Counted from the first letter of the stretch, positions 1 through 8,637 are shown. The stretch: 41,271 nt of DNA from JAVVEW01 sp032251045 (GCA_032251045.1 JAVVEW010000018.1:1-41271), one strand, 5' to 3'. Program-made: numbers and translations. The notes: generated by a model from the sequence alone, not told the origin.

Positions 1-969
1 CGGCTGAATCTTGATGCCATGCCGGTGATCGCCGCCGAGCCGGACGCTGAAACCCTGTTTCAGCGTGGCCGCCAGCGGGCGTTTGTTAAAGTTCAGGATG
101 GCTGCCGTTATCGCTGTGGGTTTTGTATCGTCACCGTCGCCCGGGGCGAGGAACGCAGCCGGGCGTTGCCTGAGGTCATCGATGAAATCAACCGGATCAC
201 CGCTGCCGGCATTCAGGAAGTGGTGCTGACCGGCGTGCATCTGGGCGGCTACGGGGCCGATCAGGGTAGCTCGCTAACTGAGTTGGTCAAAACCGTGCTT
301 AACCACACCGATGTCCAGCGGTTGCGTTTGGGGTCGCTGGAGCCGTGGGCGGTGGGTGATGATTTTTTCGCCTTGTTCGACGACAGTCGACTGATGCCGC
401 ATCTGCATCTGCCGCTGCAATCGGGCGCTGATTCGGTGCTGCGGCGCATGACCCGGCGCGGTAAGGTGCGGGAATTCATGGCGCTGGCAGCAGAACTGCG
501 TAACCGGCATCCTGGCTTTAACATAACCTCGGATATCATCGTCGGCTTTCCCGGCGAAACCGAGCAGGAATGGCAGCAAACCCTGGATTGCGTGACGCAA
601 GTCGGTTTTGGTGATCTGCATATTTTCGGGTATTCGAAAAGGCCGGGCACGAAAGCGGCGGCGTTGCCGGATCAGCTGCCGAACCCGGTGATCAAGCAGC
701 GTAGCGGGCAGTTGCATGCGCTGGCCAAACAAGTACGCGCCGATTTTTGGCAAAGCCATTTAGGCCAGACTCTGCCGGTGTTATGGGAAGGCGTAACCCA
801 GCCAGGGGGAAATGGAGAAAGCCTGCGCTTTGGCTATACGCCGAACTATATCCGTGTCGCGGTCAACGCGGACAAGGCGATTGATAGCAATCAAATCCGC
901 CCCGTAGTGTTGACGGAGTCATACGATACTTATGTGTTGACCCAGCTCAATGGATCAAGTCCTCCATGA
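1..969 (+). CDS. mtaB: tRNA t6A37 methylthiotransferase MtaB, 5' end outside window
   Basis: This is a radical-SAM enzyme of the MiaB/RimO/MtaB family. It would add a methylthio group to the threonylcarbamoyladenosine at position 37 of ANN-decoding tRNAs. The frame is open from base 1 (first internal ATG at 19), so the N-terminal UPF0004 domain lies mostly upstream of the window. The visible part begins with the radical-SAM cluster CRYRCGFC (CxxxCxxC, ligand for a 4Fe-4S cluster), followed by ARGEERSR, VVLTGVHLGGYG and LHLPLQSGADSVLRRM, and then a C-terminal region matching a TRAM-like domain. The sequence before the cluster (AFVKVQDGC) fits MtaB better than MiaB or RimO. The 3' end overlaps the convergent cysQ gene by 23 bp. 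Subfamily assignment is by recognition, not a search. Confidence 0.85.
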   Translation, partial: RLNLDAMPVIAAEPDAETLFQRGRQRAFVKVQDGCRYRCGFCIVTVARGEERSRALPEVIDEINRITAAGIQEVVLTGVHLGGYGADQGSSLTELVKTVLNHTDVQRLRLGSLEPWAVGDDFFALFDDSRLMPHLHLPLQSGADSVLRRMTRRGKVREFMALAAELRNRHPGFNITSDIIVGFPGETEQEWQQTLDCVTQVGFGDLHIFGYSKRPGTKAAALPDQLPNPVIKQRSGQLHALAKQVRADFWQSHLGQTLPVLWEGVTQPGGNGESLRFGYTPNYIRVAVNADKAIDSNQIRPVVLTESYDTYVLTQLNGSSPP

Positions 970-1759
970 AATCGGGTAGTTGCGCAAATAGCGTTGCATC
1001 GGCCAAAGCCAGAAACCAGGAGTTCAGTGTGGGGCGATCAGCGCCATACCGCAGCGGCGTGCCCGTGGCCGTTAGAATACTGCCGCCAGCGTTTTCCAGC
1101 ACGCATTGTGCAGCGGCAATATCCCATTGGCTGGTCGGTCCCAGGCGCGGATAAACATCAGCCAGGCCTTCGGCCAGGCGGCAGATTTTTAAGGAGCTGC
1201 CGACAGATTGCAGTTGATAAGGTCGGTTCAGGCGCTCCAGCCAATGTTGTTGCGCGTCCAAACCGTGCGAGCGGCTGCCGATGATGCGCAGTGGCTTGGA
1301 GACGTTAACTGTTTGGCAAGCCAATGGTGTTTGCACACGCTCACGACTGATCTTCCAGGCGCCTGAGCCGGTTGCAGCGGCGTAAACCACATCCAGAACC
1401 GGCGCGTAAACCACGCTATGCGTCGCCCGCCCATTTTCGATCAAGGCGATATTAACGGTGAATTCACCGCTGCGGCGTAAAAATTCCTTGGTGCCATCCA
1501 AAGGATCAACCAGAAAGAAGGGGCCGTGCCAGTCGCCGGTTTCCGAACGTGACTCTTCCGACCAGATCGGCCAGTCTGGAAACAGGCGCTGCAAACGCGT
1601 GCGAATAACCGCATCGGCCTTGAGATCGGCTTCGGTTAACGGCGAACTGTCCTCTTTCAGCGTTAATAGTTCCGGGCGATCATAAATATCGAGAATGGCG
1701 TGGCCGGCGGCGATGGCGATATCGATAAGTTGTTGGCTGAGCGTTGCCGATGAAATCAT
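947..1759 (-). CDS. cysQ: 3'(2'),5'-bisphosphate nucleotidase CysQ
   Basis: This is a 270-residue inositol-monophosphatase-fold phosphatase. CysQ removes the 3'-phosphate from PAP or PAPS, recycling the by-product of sulfate reduction and sulfotransfer. The metal-binding motifs are intact: WSEES (about residues 66-70), DPLDGTKEF (85-93) and a C-terminal WDIAAA. Length is normal (the Escherichia coli protein is about 246 residues). Its ATG overlaps the stop of cysC by 4 bp, so the two are translationally coupled, and pairing with APS kinase fits the role well. The 3' end overlaps convergent mtaB by 23 bp with no room for a terminator between them. Confidence 0.9.
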   Translation of the reverse strand: MISSATLSQQLIDIAIAAGHAILDIYDRPELLTLKEDSSPLTEADLKADAVIRTRLQRLFPDWPIWSEESRSETGDWHGPFFLVDPLDGTKEFLRRSGEFTVNIALIENGRATHSVVYAPVLDVVYAAATGSGAWKISRERVQTPLACQTVNVSKPLRIIGSRSHGLDAQQHWLERLNRPYQLQSVGSSLKICRLAEGLADVYPRLGPTSQWDIAAAQCVLENAGGSILTATGTPLRYGADRPTLNSWFLALADATLFAQLPDFMEDLIH

Positions 1760-2367
1760 GATTGTGCTTGATCCAGGATGCTGCGTTGATGCAAAAAAGT
1801 GATTACCTCGGCGGCGCTTTGTTCAAGGCTCAGATCGCCGGTGGCGATGCGCAGCTCCGGATTGACCGGCTCTTCATACGGTGAAGAAATGCCTGTGAAC
1901 TCGGGAATTTCACCGGTGCGGGCGCGTTGATAAAGGCCTTTGACATCGCGCTGTTCACAAACCGATAGCGGTGCGGCGCAGTGAATTTCAATGAAGTCAC
2001 CGTGCGGAAACAGGCTTCGGACTTGTTCCCGGTCGGCGCGGAATGGGGAAATAAACGCCGTCAACACGATTAATCCGGCCTCCATCAACAATTTCGCTGC
2101 CTCGCCAGCGCGGCGGATGTTCTCACTGCGATCAGCTGTGGAAAAGCCTAAATTAGAACACAAGCCATGGCGGACATTGTCGCCGTCGAGCACAAATGCC
2201 CGGCAGCCCTGGCTGAACAGTTCTGCCTCGACCGCATGGGCCAGGGTTGATTTACCAGCGCCGGAAAGCCCGGTGAACCAGAGCACCGCAGTGCGGTGGC
2301 CGTTGAGCTGTTCGCGCTGACTTCGGGTGATCGCGCCTTTATGCCACACCAGGTTGTTATCGGTCAT
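1756..2367 (-). CDS. cysC: Adenylyl-sulfate kinase CysC
   Basis: APS kinase phosphorylates adenosine 5'-phosphosulfate to PAPS with ATP. The P-loop GLSGAGKST is at residues 33-41, followed by the LDGDNVRHGL and FISPFRADRE motifs typical of CysC. I place the start at the ATG at 2367 (203 residues). An earlier GTG at 2385 would add six residues but would sit inside the small upstream gene, whose TGA overlaps this ATG (TGATG). No CysN sulfurylase domain is fused, and no cysD/cysN is visible, so APS must be made elsewhere in the genome. The C-terminus overlaps cysQ by 4 bp, forming a small-ORF-cysC-cysQ unit. Confidence 0.92.
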   Translation of the reverse strand: MTDNNLVWHKGAITRSQREQLNGHRTAVLWFTGLSGAGKSTLAHAVEAELFSQGCRAFVLDGDNVRHGLCSNLGFSTADRSENIRRAGEAAKLLMEAGLIVLTAFISPFRADREQVRSLFPHGDFIEIHCAAPLSVCEQRDVKGLYQRARTGEIPEFTGISSPYEEPVNPELRIATGDLSLEQSAAEVITFLHQRSILDQAQS

Positions 2368-2498
2368 CAGTCTTTTTCCCGCCACAAGCGTTTGATACGT
2401 TCTTTGAAACTGTCTTTATCCGACCAGTAGTATAGATATACCAGAAGCAATGGCCAGAGCAGGAAAAACGCCAGTTTGAGTATGCCACCTACAGTCAT
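2367..2498 (-). CDS. Small single-pass membrane protein, 43 residues
   Basis: This short gene starts at the ATG at 2498 and stops at TGA 2367-2369, which overlaps the cysC start codon as TGATG. The product begins MTVGGILKLAFFLLWPLLL. Residues 4-25 form one strongly hydrophobic segment ending in an aromatic VYLYYW stretch, followed by a very basic and acidic tail (KDSFKERIKRLWREKD). That predicts one membrane helix with a charged cytoplasmic tail. An AAGG-type ribosome site lies about 8-9 nt upstream. The stop/start overlap argues that it is translated and coupled to cysC. I do not recognise a family. A role tied to sulfate activation is inferred from position only. Confidence 0.65.
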   Translation of the reverse strand: MTVGGILKLAFFLLWPLLLVYLYYWSDKDSFKERIKRLWREKD

Positions 2499-2518
2499 GA
2501 TTAAGTGCCTTTTAGGTT

Positions 2519-3403
2519 TTACAGAAAGGAATCTTGGTCAGGTAATGCATAATCCTTTTGCCGCTCAAGCGTAGCCAGTCCCCGCAAATATTGCAAGATT
2601 GGCTGCAATCTTTCCGGGTTGCCGTCGTTTGTGGCAACCATATAAGCCGGTAGCGCAAAGCGCGGACTGTTTGCGACTGGAAATAGCTTGCCGTTGGCCA
2701 GCAAGGGTTCGGCCAGTCGAATGGGCAAAAAGCATGAGCCACCGTTGTGTAACACTAATTGCACGCCCAGCCAGCCGATATTGACCACTTGCGCCGGTCG
2801 CTCAAGGTCAGGATAGCTGTGGCTATGCTGGGCGTAAAAACCCGGCCCCCAGTCCACATAAATATAATCGTCGTTCGGCCAAGGCCGGCTTGGGTCGCTG
2901 GTCAGCAAAACCAGGGTCTCATCGAATAAATGTTCGATCTGTAAGCCTGGATTATGCTGTGGCGTGTACATCATGCCGATATCGATGCTGCCTTCGATCA
3001 GGCCCCGCATCAAATCCTCCTCGAAACCAATGTCGCTGCGAATCGAAATGTCCGGTACTTTCCGGCGTATTTCACCCAGCCAACGTGGCAGCAGGTTTTC
3101 CCACAACGCAATCCTTGCGCTGATCGTGACACTGGCCCGGAAGCGGCTGGGTAGACCGATGTCATGCCGGGCCTGCTCTAAAGTCAACAGCAACGACTTA
3201 GCATGGCGCAAAAAACGTTTGCCGGGAAGGGTCAGACTGGCGCCGGCTCGGTTACGCACGAACAAGCGCACGCCCAAATACGCCTCCAGACGTTGTATGC
3301 GCATGCTGACCGTCGATTGCGTGACATAGAGTCGATTGGCCGCTTCCAGAAAACTGCCATTGGCGGCAACACTGAGAAAGGTTTTGATCTGATCGATATC
3401 CAT
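2519..3403 (-). CDS. LysR-family transcriptional regulator
   Basis: This is a LysR-type regulator with an N-terminal winged helix-turn-helix (residues about 4-62, beginning MDIDQIKTFLSVAANGSFL, with the recognition-helix region VTQSTVSMRIQRLE). A periplasmic-binding-protein-like effector domain follows, including a GLIEGSIDIGMMY segment. From the ATG at 3403 it is 294 residues, the usual family size. The frame extends 12 residues upstream to a TTG, but that would bury the inverted repeat at 3411-3442 in coding sequence and add an atypical N-terminus. It is divergent from the efflux operon starting near 3535, the usual layout for a LysR protein and its target. It lies only 20 nt upstream of the small-ORF-cysC-cysQ unit and could be co-transcribed with it. 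The effector is unknown. Confidence 0.85.
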   Translation of the reverse strand: MDIDQIKTFLSVAANGSFLEAANRLYVTQSTVSMRIQRLEAYLGVRLFVRNRAGASLTLPGKRFLRHAKSLLLTLEQARHDIGLPSRFRASVTISARIALWENLLPRWLGEIRRKVPDISIRSDIGFEEDLMRGLIEGSIDIGMMYTPQHNPGLQIEHLFDETLVLLTSDPSRPWPNDDYIYVDWGPGFYAQHSHSYPDLERPAQVVNIGWLGVQLVLHNGGSCFLPIRLAEPLLANGKLFPVANSPRFALPAYMVATNDGNPERLQPILQYLRGLATLERQKDYALPDQDSFL

Positions 3404-3410
3404 GCCTTTA

Positions 3411-3442
3411 TTATTGGACTTATCGATATTAAAGTCCAATAA
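3411..3442. promoter_or_regulatory. Perfect 11-bp inverted repeat, candidate LysR operator
   Basis: The left arm TTATTGGACTT (3411-3421) and right arm AAGTCCAATAA (3432-3442) are perfect inverted repeats around a 10-bp spacer containing ATCGAT. The element lies directly upstream of the LysR start (3403) and about 43-74 bp upstream of the predicted transcription start of the divergent efflux operon. That is where LysR proteins bind to activate the divergent gene and repress their own. The link to this regulator is inference from position and symmetry. Confidence 0.6.
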
Positions 3443-3449
3443 GTATCGT

Positions 3450-3478
3450 TTGTCTTATGCTTGACGGGTGTTTATAGT
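3450..3478 (+). promoter_or_regulatory. Candidate sigma70 promoter of the efflux operon
   Basis: A -35-like TTGTCT (3450-3455) and a -10-like TATAGT (3473-3478) are separated by 17 bp, giving a start near 3485. The -35 match is moderate, as expected for an activator-dependent promoter, and the inverted repeat at 3411-3442 lies just upstream. A transcript starting near 3485 would not carry a usable ribosome site for the GTG at 3484, which supports the later ATG at 3535. Confidence 0.4.
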
Positions 3479-3534
3479 GAATTGTGAGTCATAACTCGCT
3501 TTTTCCGCACCACCCCCTCATCAGAGCGCTAAGC

Positions 3535-4389
3535 ATGAACCCTATCGTTTTTTTGATTCCATCGAACCTTGGTCCGTCTCGTGTGATTCGCCTGATGTCG
3601 ACCTGTCTGAGTATTGTTCTGGTCAGCTTGGCCTCAGGATGCTGGGCAAAACCCATTCAAGCGCCCGTTGCCATGTTGACTAAACTGCATTCGGTGTTGG
3701 TGGTGGCGGTGGAGACGCCGCCTTTGGTCATTTATCCCGATCCTATCGAACAAAGAATACCGGCTTACAGACATTACCGGAATATGGCGATACCCTTCGA
3801 CCTGGAAACCGGGCTTTACCAAAACAGGGGCGATATTGTTATTGTCGGCAAGCTGGGTGAGGATGAAGTACGCTTTGATGCTTCGCTTGATGCCGGAAAA
3901 ACGCTCTGGAGTCCTGTCCGGGTTATCGCCGAACTGGCGCGGCAAGAACTCGCCGCTGCGGGCATCGAGACGGTATTGAACAGCAACGTCATACGACTGC
4001 CACTGACAGACATAGAACGTGCCGCAGGTTGGCAGTCGTGGCGTCAAGCCATTTCCGACTGGTATGAGCTGGAGCAATCCACGCATGATTATGCTCGCTT
4101 TGACGCCTGCGACGCGATACTGGAAATCGGTATTGCTGACTATCATGTTTTTGAAACCCAAACCGTTCTGCATGTTTTGTTGAAACTGATTGATCCGGTT
4201 TCTCGGCAAGTGATCGCCCGGGCCGGCGCGGATGACTTTGTCATCGACGCCAATGCCAGACATTCATTGGATAATGACAGTCAGGCATTCAAGGCACTGA
4301 TCGCCACATTGGGCAAGCGCTTGTTGAACCAGGCCTTGACCGACATGGGGTGGCATTCGGTTGTCAGTCTGGCGGTGCGGAAGCAGTGA
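3535..4389 (+). CDS. Uncharacterised predicted lipoprotein, first gene of efflux operon
   Basis: The product is 284 residues from the ATG at 3535; the frame extends to a GTG at 3484 but the promoter position disfavours that. A basic stretch (RVIR) precedes a hydrophobic segment and a lipobox SLASGC (Cys36 from this start), so export and lipidation are likely. An ATG at 3595 would give a shorter signal peptide with the same lipobox. The mature part has no domain I recognise; a segment DAILEIGIADYHVF followed by a predicted strand-rich region is notable. Its TGA overlaps the GTG start of the MFS pump (GTGA), so it belongs to the same translationally coupled operon. It may be an accessory component of the pump, which is inference from context. 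Confidence 0.65.
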   Translation: MNPIVFLIPSNLGPSRVIRLMSTCLSIVLVSLASGCWAKPIQAPVAMLTKLHSVLVVAVETPPLVIYPDPIEQRIPAYRHYRNMAIPFDLETGLYQNRGDIVIVGKLGEDEVRFDASLDAGKTLWSPVRVIAELARQELAAAGIETVLNSNVIRLPLTDIERAAGWQSWRQAISDWYELEQSTHDYARFDACDAILEIGIADYHVFETQTVLHVLLKLIDPVSRQVIARAGADDFVIDANARHSLDNDSQAFKALIATLGKRLLNQALTDMGWHSVVSLAVRKQ

Positions 4390-5966
4390 GTGAGTTATAC
4401 GCCAAACGCCTGCGCGGCTGGCGCTTTATCGTGTTCAATGGTTGTGTTGGTGCCAGCCATGCGCTGGTGATTTTCAACGCCGGCGCCTATATCGCGATGC
4501 TGCCTAGGGTTGCTGGTGGACTCGGTATTCCGCTCAGCTTCGCGGCCTGGAGCCAAACCGACTACATGATGTTCCTGGCGTTAGGATTCCCGGTCGGCGG
4601 TTGGTTGTCGCGCCGACTGGGCGAATATCGTCCTTTTATGGCGTCTTTTTTGTTGTTCGCGCTGGCCTCCTGGCTATGTGCTTCGGCGACAACGCTCTAT
4701 CCCTATCTGGCGGGGCGAATGCTGTTAGGATTCACCGGCGGTTTGAGTTTGCCTTTAGGGCAGTCGCTGCTCATCAAGGAGTATCCGAAACAACGCAAAT
4801 CCATCGGCATCGGTGTCTGGAGTATTTTCACCTTGACGCCGTTTACCCTAGGCCCGCCTTTGGGCGGCTGGATAGCCGATAGCTTGGGTTGGCGCTGGTT
4901 ATTTTGGCTTAACATTCCGGTTGCGTTGACCATCGCCGGCGTGGTGGGTGCCTTACTGTATGCACGCGGCAGCGTATCGTTACGGCATCGCTTCGATGGG
5001 GTCGGCTTTTTGTTGACCTGTCTGGTTTTTTTAAGCTTGCAAACCCTGCTCAATCAAGGAAATGACTGGGATTGGACGCGCTCTCTTTATATCAATGGCT
5101 TGATCGTGTTGCTACTGATTGCGCTGCCGGTCTGGGTGATTTGGACGCTGAGTGTACGCTATCCGTTTCTGGATCTTCGCCTGTTTGGCAGACGTAATTT
5201 TACCATAGGTGTTATCACCCTGTTTTTGGGTTTTCTGATGTTTCAGGGCTTGTTGTCGATGCTGATCGTGCAATTGCAAATCACTTTAGGATATTCGTCG
5301 TTGCTGGCTGGCCTGGTGTTTTTACCGATGGCCATCTTGGCTAAACCGGTGTCCGGGGTGTTTCACGAAATTGTCAAACGCTACGATGCTCGCTTGCTGG
5401 CGAGTATTAACCTGCTGGGTTTTGCCGCGGTTTATTTCTGGCTGAGCCGATTCGACGATGCAACTGCCTTTGATCAACTGTTTTGGGCTAAATTGGCAGA
5501 AGGCGCTTGTCTGGGTAGCTTTTTCGTGCCGTTGACCACGCTATTGCTGCATGGCTTGCCACAGGAACGGCAATGGCGAGCATTGGAGTTGGCCAATCTT
5601 CTGCGCATCGCCGCCGGCGCCATCGGCATATCGTTGCAAGCTATCGTCCTGTATCGCCGCACGCCTTTGCATTTGACGCGCTTTGCCGAAAACCATAGCG
5701 CGTTCGATACCGTCTCGCTGCCTGGCGTACAGAATTTGATTGCTATAGGCTTCAGCGCCGATGAGGCATTTGCCAGATTCGCCCAATTGATCGGCCAGGC
5801 CGAGACTATTCGCAGTCTCAGCGACGCCTATTGGCTGGCAGCCTGGGTTTTCTTGCTGCTGGCGCTGGGGGTCTGGGTTGCCCACCCGACCCGAACCCCG
5901 GCCAGGCTCACCCCGCAACGGGCCATGCGCCGCAAGGCGCGGCAAATCATGGGCGAGGAGGTGTAA
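4386..5966 (+). CDS. DHA2-family MFS multidrug efflux transporter, EmrB-like
   Basis: This is a 526-residue major facilitator of the drug:H+ antiporter-2 (14-helix) family, inner-membrane pump of a tripartite system. Visible landmarks are GGWLSRRLGEYRP (motif A region), LAGRMLLGFTGG (motif B region) and a TLGPPLGGW motif C, the antiporter signature, followed by WRWLFWLNIPV. I start it at the GTG at 4386, overlapping the lipoprotein stop as GTGA. A GTG at 4350 would add 12 residues inside the upstream gene. The stop overlaps the ATG of the outer-membrane factor by 1 bp. The arrangement pump, outer-membrane factor, adaptor is like EmrB with TolC and EmrA equivalents encoded together. The substrate cannot be read from sequence. 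Confidence 0.85.
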   Translation: MSELYAKRLRGWRFIVFNGCVGASHALVIFNAGAYIAMLPRVAGGLGIPLSFAAWSQTDYMMFLALGFPVGGWLSRRLGEYRPFMASFLLFALASWLCASATTLYPYLAGRMLLGFTGGLSLPLGQSLLIKEYPKQRKSIGIGVWSIFTLTPFTLGPPLGGWIADSLGWRWLFWLNIPVALTIAGVVGALLYARGSVSLRHRFDGVGFLLTCLVFLSLQTLLNQGNDWDWTRSLYINGLIVLLLIALPVWVIWTLSVRYPFLDLRLFGRRNFTIGVITLFLGFLMFQGLLSMLIVQLQITLGYSSLLAGLVFLPMAILAKPVSGVFHEIVKRYDARLLASINLLGFAAVYFWLSRFDDATAFDQLFWAKLAEGACLGSFFVPLTTLLLHGLPQERQWRALELANLLRIAAGAIGISLQAIVLYRRTPLHLTRFAENHSAFDTVSLPGVQNLIAIGFSADEAFARFAQLIGQAETIRSLSDAYWLAAWVFLLLALGVWVAHPTRTPARLTPQRAMRRKARQIMGEEV

Positions 5967-7441
5967 TGAAAGCCGCCAGCCAGCTCATGCGTTGGCTTAT
6001 CGGTATGGCACTGTTAAGTGGCGTGACCGCTTGCGCCAGATTTGATTTTGATAAAGATAATGCGCAGGCGCAAATGCTGGACACACCGCAACTGGCCAGC
6101 ACCTTGGCAGACTCGCGCCCGGCACAGGTCGCCGACCGCTGGCCGGAGACACGCTGGTGGCAGCCATTTGGCGATCCGATTTTGAATCAATTGATTGCTG
6201 CCGCGATCGCCGATAGCCCAACCCTTAAGGTGGTTGAAGCGCGGATGCGGCAATCGCAAGCCCGGGTCGATGCCACGGCGGCGGAACTGTATCCGACCAT
6301 CGAAGCCAATGCCCGCTTCAGCGCCCAGCGTTTTTCCGCCAACAGCGTGCAAGCTAAATTTGCCGGCGAACATTTCCGGCAATTGTTGATCAATCCGCTG
6401 GTCTTACGCTACCACCTGGATTTTTGGGGCCGCGATCAGGCGGCTTTACAAGGCGCGATTGGTCGTTCGTTGGCGCTGGCCGCGGAGTTGGCTGACGCAC
6501 GTTTGATACTCGCGGCCACGGTGGCGGCGGCGTATTTCGACCTTAAGGCCGCGGTTGAAAAACAGGCCTTGGCTGATCGAATAGTGGCTGATCGGAACAT
6601 CTTGTCGAAGCTTTCAAGGGTTAAGCTGAACCATGGTTTGACCGGGGAGGCGCCGTTGCTGAAAGCTGAAAAAGCATTGCATGAGGCTAATCAGCTAGCG
6701 GCCATTCTACGGGCTGTGGTTGAATTACAAAAGCACCGGCTGGCGGCCTTGGTCGGGCAAGGCCCCGACTGGGGGCGAACTATCCAAGTTCACGCTCAAA
6801 CAGCGCTGCCTGTTTTATCCTTGCCCAGCGACTTACCGCTAAAGTTGTTGTCGCGCAGGCCGGATTTGACCGCCGCCCGGCTGCGGACGGAAGCGGCCGC
6901 CGAAGAGATTAAAGTTGCTAGAACCGCGTTTTACCCAGATGTTAATCTGATTGCCTTTACTGGCTTGCACAGTGTCAGTCTGACCGATATCTTGCTGCAA
7001 GGCTCCAGTCTGGCCTATTCGGTGGGGCCTTCGATCGAATTTCCGATTTTCGAAGGTGGCCGCCTGCGCGCCAATCTCAGTTATCAACACGCGGCCTACG
7101 ATGTTGCCGTCGAAACCTATAACGCCAGCTTGCTTAGGGCGGTGCAGGAAGTGGCCGATGCCTTAAGCCAGTGGCACGAACTGGAAACGCGATGGCGAGA
7201 ACAACGACGAATCCTGGCCATGACCGAGGCTGAATATGCCTTGAGCGAGACCTTGCTCAAGACCGGCCTGGCCGACTGCATGACACTGGTACAAGCACGC
7301 CTGGCCGCAAACCGCGAGCGTCTGGTTTTGGCGACTTTGGCCGCTGAACAGCGCAAAACTTCAGTCAACCTCATCAAGGCGCTGGGCGGTGGCTATAATG
7401 AAAACGACGCTTCACGCGCAAGAACTGATAAAAATCAATGA
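5966..7441 (+). CDS. Outer-membrane efflux lipoprotein, NodT/OprM family
   Basis: This is a TolC-like outer-membrane factor of 491 residues. The signal peptide ends in a lipobox VTAC (Cys23), so it is lipidated as in the OprM/NodT branch. A typical early motif is RWPETRWWQPFGDPILNQLI. Two internally repeated halves follow, with long helical stretches (SQARVDATAAELYPTIEA and TAARLRTEAAAEEIKVARTAFYP), as expected for a trimeric channel with a periplasmic helical barrel. The start at 5966 is set by the lipoprotein signal and the overlap with the MFS stop (TAATG). The frame is open upstream, but that is inside the MFS gene. The stop overlaps the adaptor's ATG as ATGA. Confidence 0.88.
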   Translation: MKAASQLMRWLIGMALLSGVTACARFDFDKDNAQAQMLDTPQLASTLADSRPAQVADRWPETRWWQPFGDPILNQLIAAAIADSPTLKVVEARMRQSQARVDATAAELYPTIEANARFSAQRFSANSVQAKFAGEHFRQLLINPLVLRYHLDFWGRDQAALQGAIGRSLALAAELADARLILAATVAAAYFDLKAAVEKQALADRIVADRNILSKLSRVKLNHGLTGEAPLLKAEKALHEANQLAAILRAVVELQKHRLAALVGQGPDWGRTIQVHAQTALPVLSLPSDLPLKLLSRRPDLTAARLRTEAAAEEIKVARTAFYPDVNLIAFTGLHSVSLTDILLQGSSLAYSVGPSIEFPIFEGGRLRANLSYQHAAYDVAVETYNASLLRAVQEVADALSQWHELETRWREQRRILAMTEAEYALSETLLKTGLADCMTLVQARLAANRERLVLATLAAEQRKTSVNLIKALGGGYNENDASRARTDKNQ

Positions 7442-8592
7442 CTCGAATCCGTCCCCGTGAAATCATCCGGCAACGTAACCGCCGCCTTAAATTCATGGGG
7501 CTTGTGTTATTGTTTTCAGGATTGGCGTCGATGCTGTATTGGTGGCAGAACCATCGCGATTGGGTCAGTACCGACGACGCTTTCGTCGCCGGCTATCTGA
7601 TCACGGTCAAAAGCCAAACCCCTGGCACCGTAGTCGAAATTCTGGCCGAAAATACCCAGCATGTTGAAAAAGGTGACCTACTGGTCAAGCTGGATGGCAG
7701 CCACGCCATGATCGCCCTACAACAGGCCAAGGCTGAACTGGCGGAAACGGTGCGCCATGTTGTCAGCTTGCAAGCCAACGCCGAAACCCTGAAACAACGC
7801 ATCGCCGTCAAGCATGCGGCGTTGAATCGGGTTCGCCATGATCTTAAACGCCTTGCGCACGCTGCCGAACAAGGCGCGGCCTCCTTGCAACAGGTGGAAA
7901 ATGCCCGCGATAAAATTACCGAACTCGATGCCTCGATCAGGGAAAGCCGCGCTGAACGCAAGAGCGTTCTGGCGCAATTGCACCATTCCACGGTCAACGA
8001 TCATCCATCGGTTGAAAAAGCCAAAAGCCGGTTGCGCCGGGCGTTTTTAGACTTTCAACGTCGCCGGATTATTGCACCGGTATCCGGCTATGTCGGCAGA
8101 CGTAAAGTACACGTTGGTGATAATCTGCAAGCCGGCGCACCTTTGCTGACCATCGTACCGCTGGATCGGGTCTGGGTGGAGGCCCATTTCCTGGAAACTC
8201 AGATTGCCGATATCCGTATCGGCCAACCCGCTGAAATTCGTGTCGATGCCTATCAAGACCCACGGCTGTATCGTGGCCGGGTAGAGGGCTTAAGTCCCGC
8301 GACCGGCAGCACTTTCGCATTGTTGCCAGCCGATAATTCCACCGGTAACTTTATCCATATCGCCGAGCGTCTGACCGTGCGTATCGCGCTGGATGCCGAC
8401 CAGCTGCGCAATACGCCGTTACAACCGGGCTTGTCCACCTTGACTCGGGTCAAGGTGAACGACATCGACAGCGAACATCAGAGTGTGGGTGTGAAATTGG
8501 ATCATGAAGCCTATCGTACCGATATTTATGACCATGAATTGGCGGGGGCGGAGGCGCTTATCGCGCAAATTGTCGCGGCGAATGCTTCCTGA
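7438..8592 (+). CDS. HlyD/EmrA-family periplasmic adaptor subunit
   Basis: This is a 384-residue membrane-fusion protein that bridges the MFS pump and the outer-membrane factor. It has one N-terminal membrane helix (about residues 20-37), then VSTDDAFVAGYLITVKSQTPGTV, which is the standard start of the first lipoyl half in EmrA proteins. A coiled-coil hairpin (about 90-200) follows, then the second lipoyl half (RRRIIAPVSGYVGRRKVHVGDNLQAG) and a beta-barrel domain. It overlaps the preceding gene by 4 bp (ATGA) and is the last gene of the operon. I see no clear hairpin terminator in the 45 bp before the convergent gene. Confidence 0.9.
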   Translation: MTRIRPREIIRQRNRRLKFMGLVLLFSGLASMLYWWQNHRDWVSTDDAFVAGYLITVKSQTPGTVVEILAENTQHVEKGDLLVKLDGSHAMIALQQAKAELAETVRHVVSLQANAETLKQRIAVKHAALNRVRHDLKRLAHAAEQGAASLQQVENARDKITELDASIRESRAERKSVLAQLHHSTVNDHPSVEKAKSRLRRAFLDFQRRRIIAPVSGYVGRRKVHVGDNLQAGAPLLTIVPLDRVWVEAHFLETQIADIRIGQPAEIRVDAYQDPRLYRGRVEGLSPATGSTFALLPADNSTGNFIHIAERLTVRIALDADQLRNTPLQPGLSTLTRVKVNDIDSEHQSVGVKLDHEAYRTDIYDHELAGAEALIAQIVAANAS

Positions 8593-8637
8593 TATGCGGC
8601 AAGCGTTGTCGTGATAGCCGAGTAGAGCTTGAGGCGG

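Noticed and set aside
5831..5965. 45-residue extension of the outer-membrane factor
   Set aside because: It lies within the MFS gene and would destroy the lipoprotein signal that begins at 5966.
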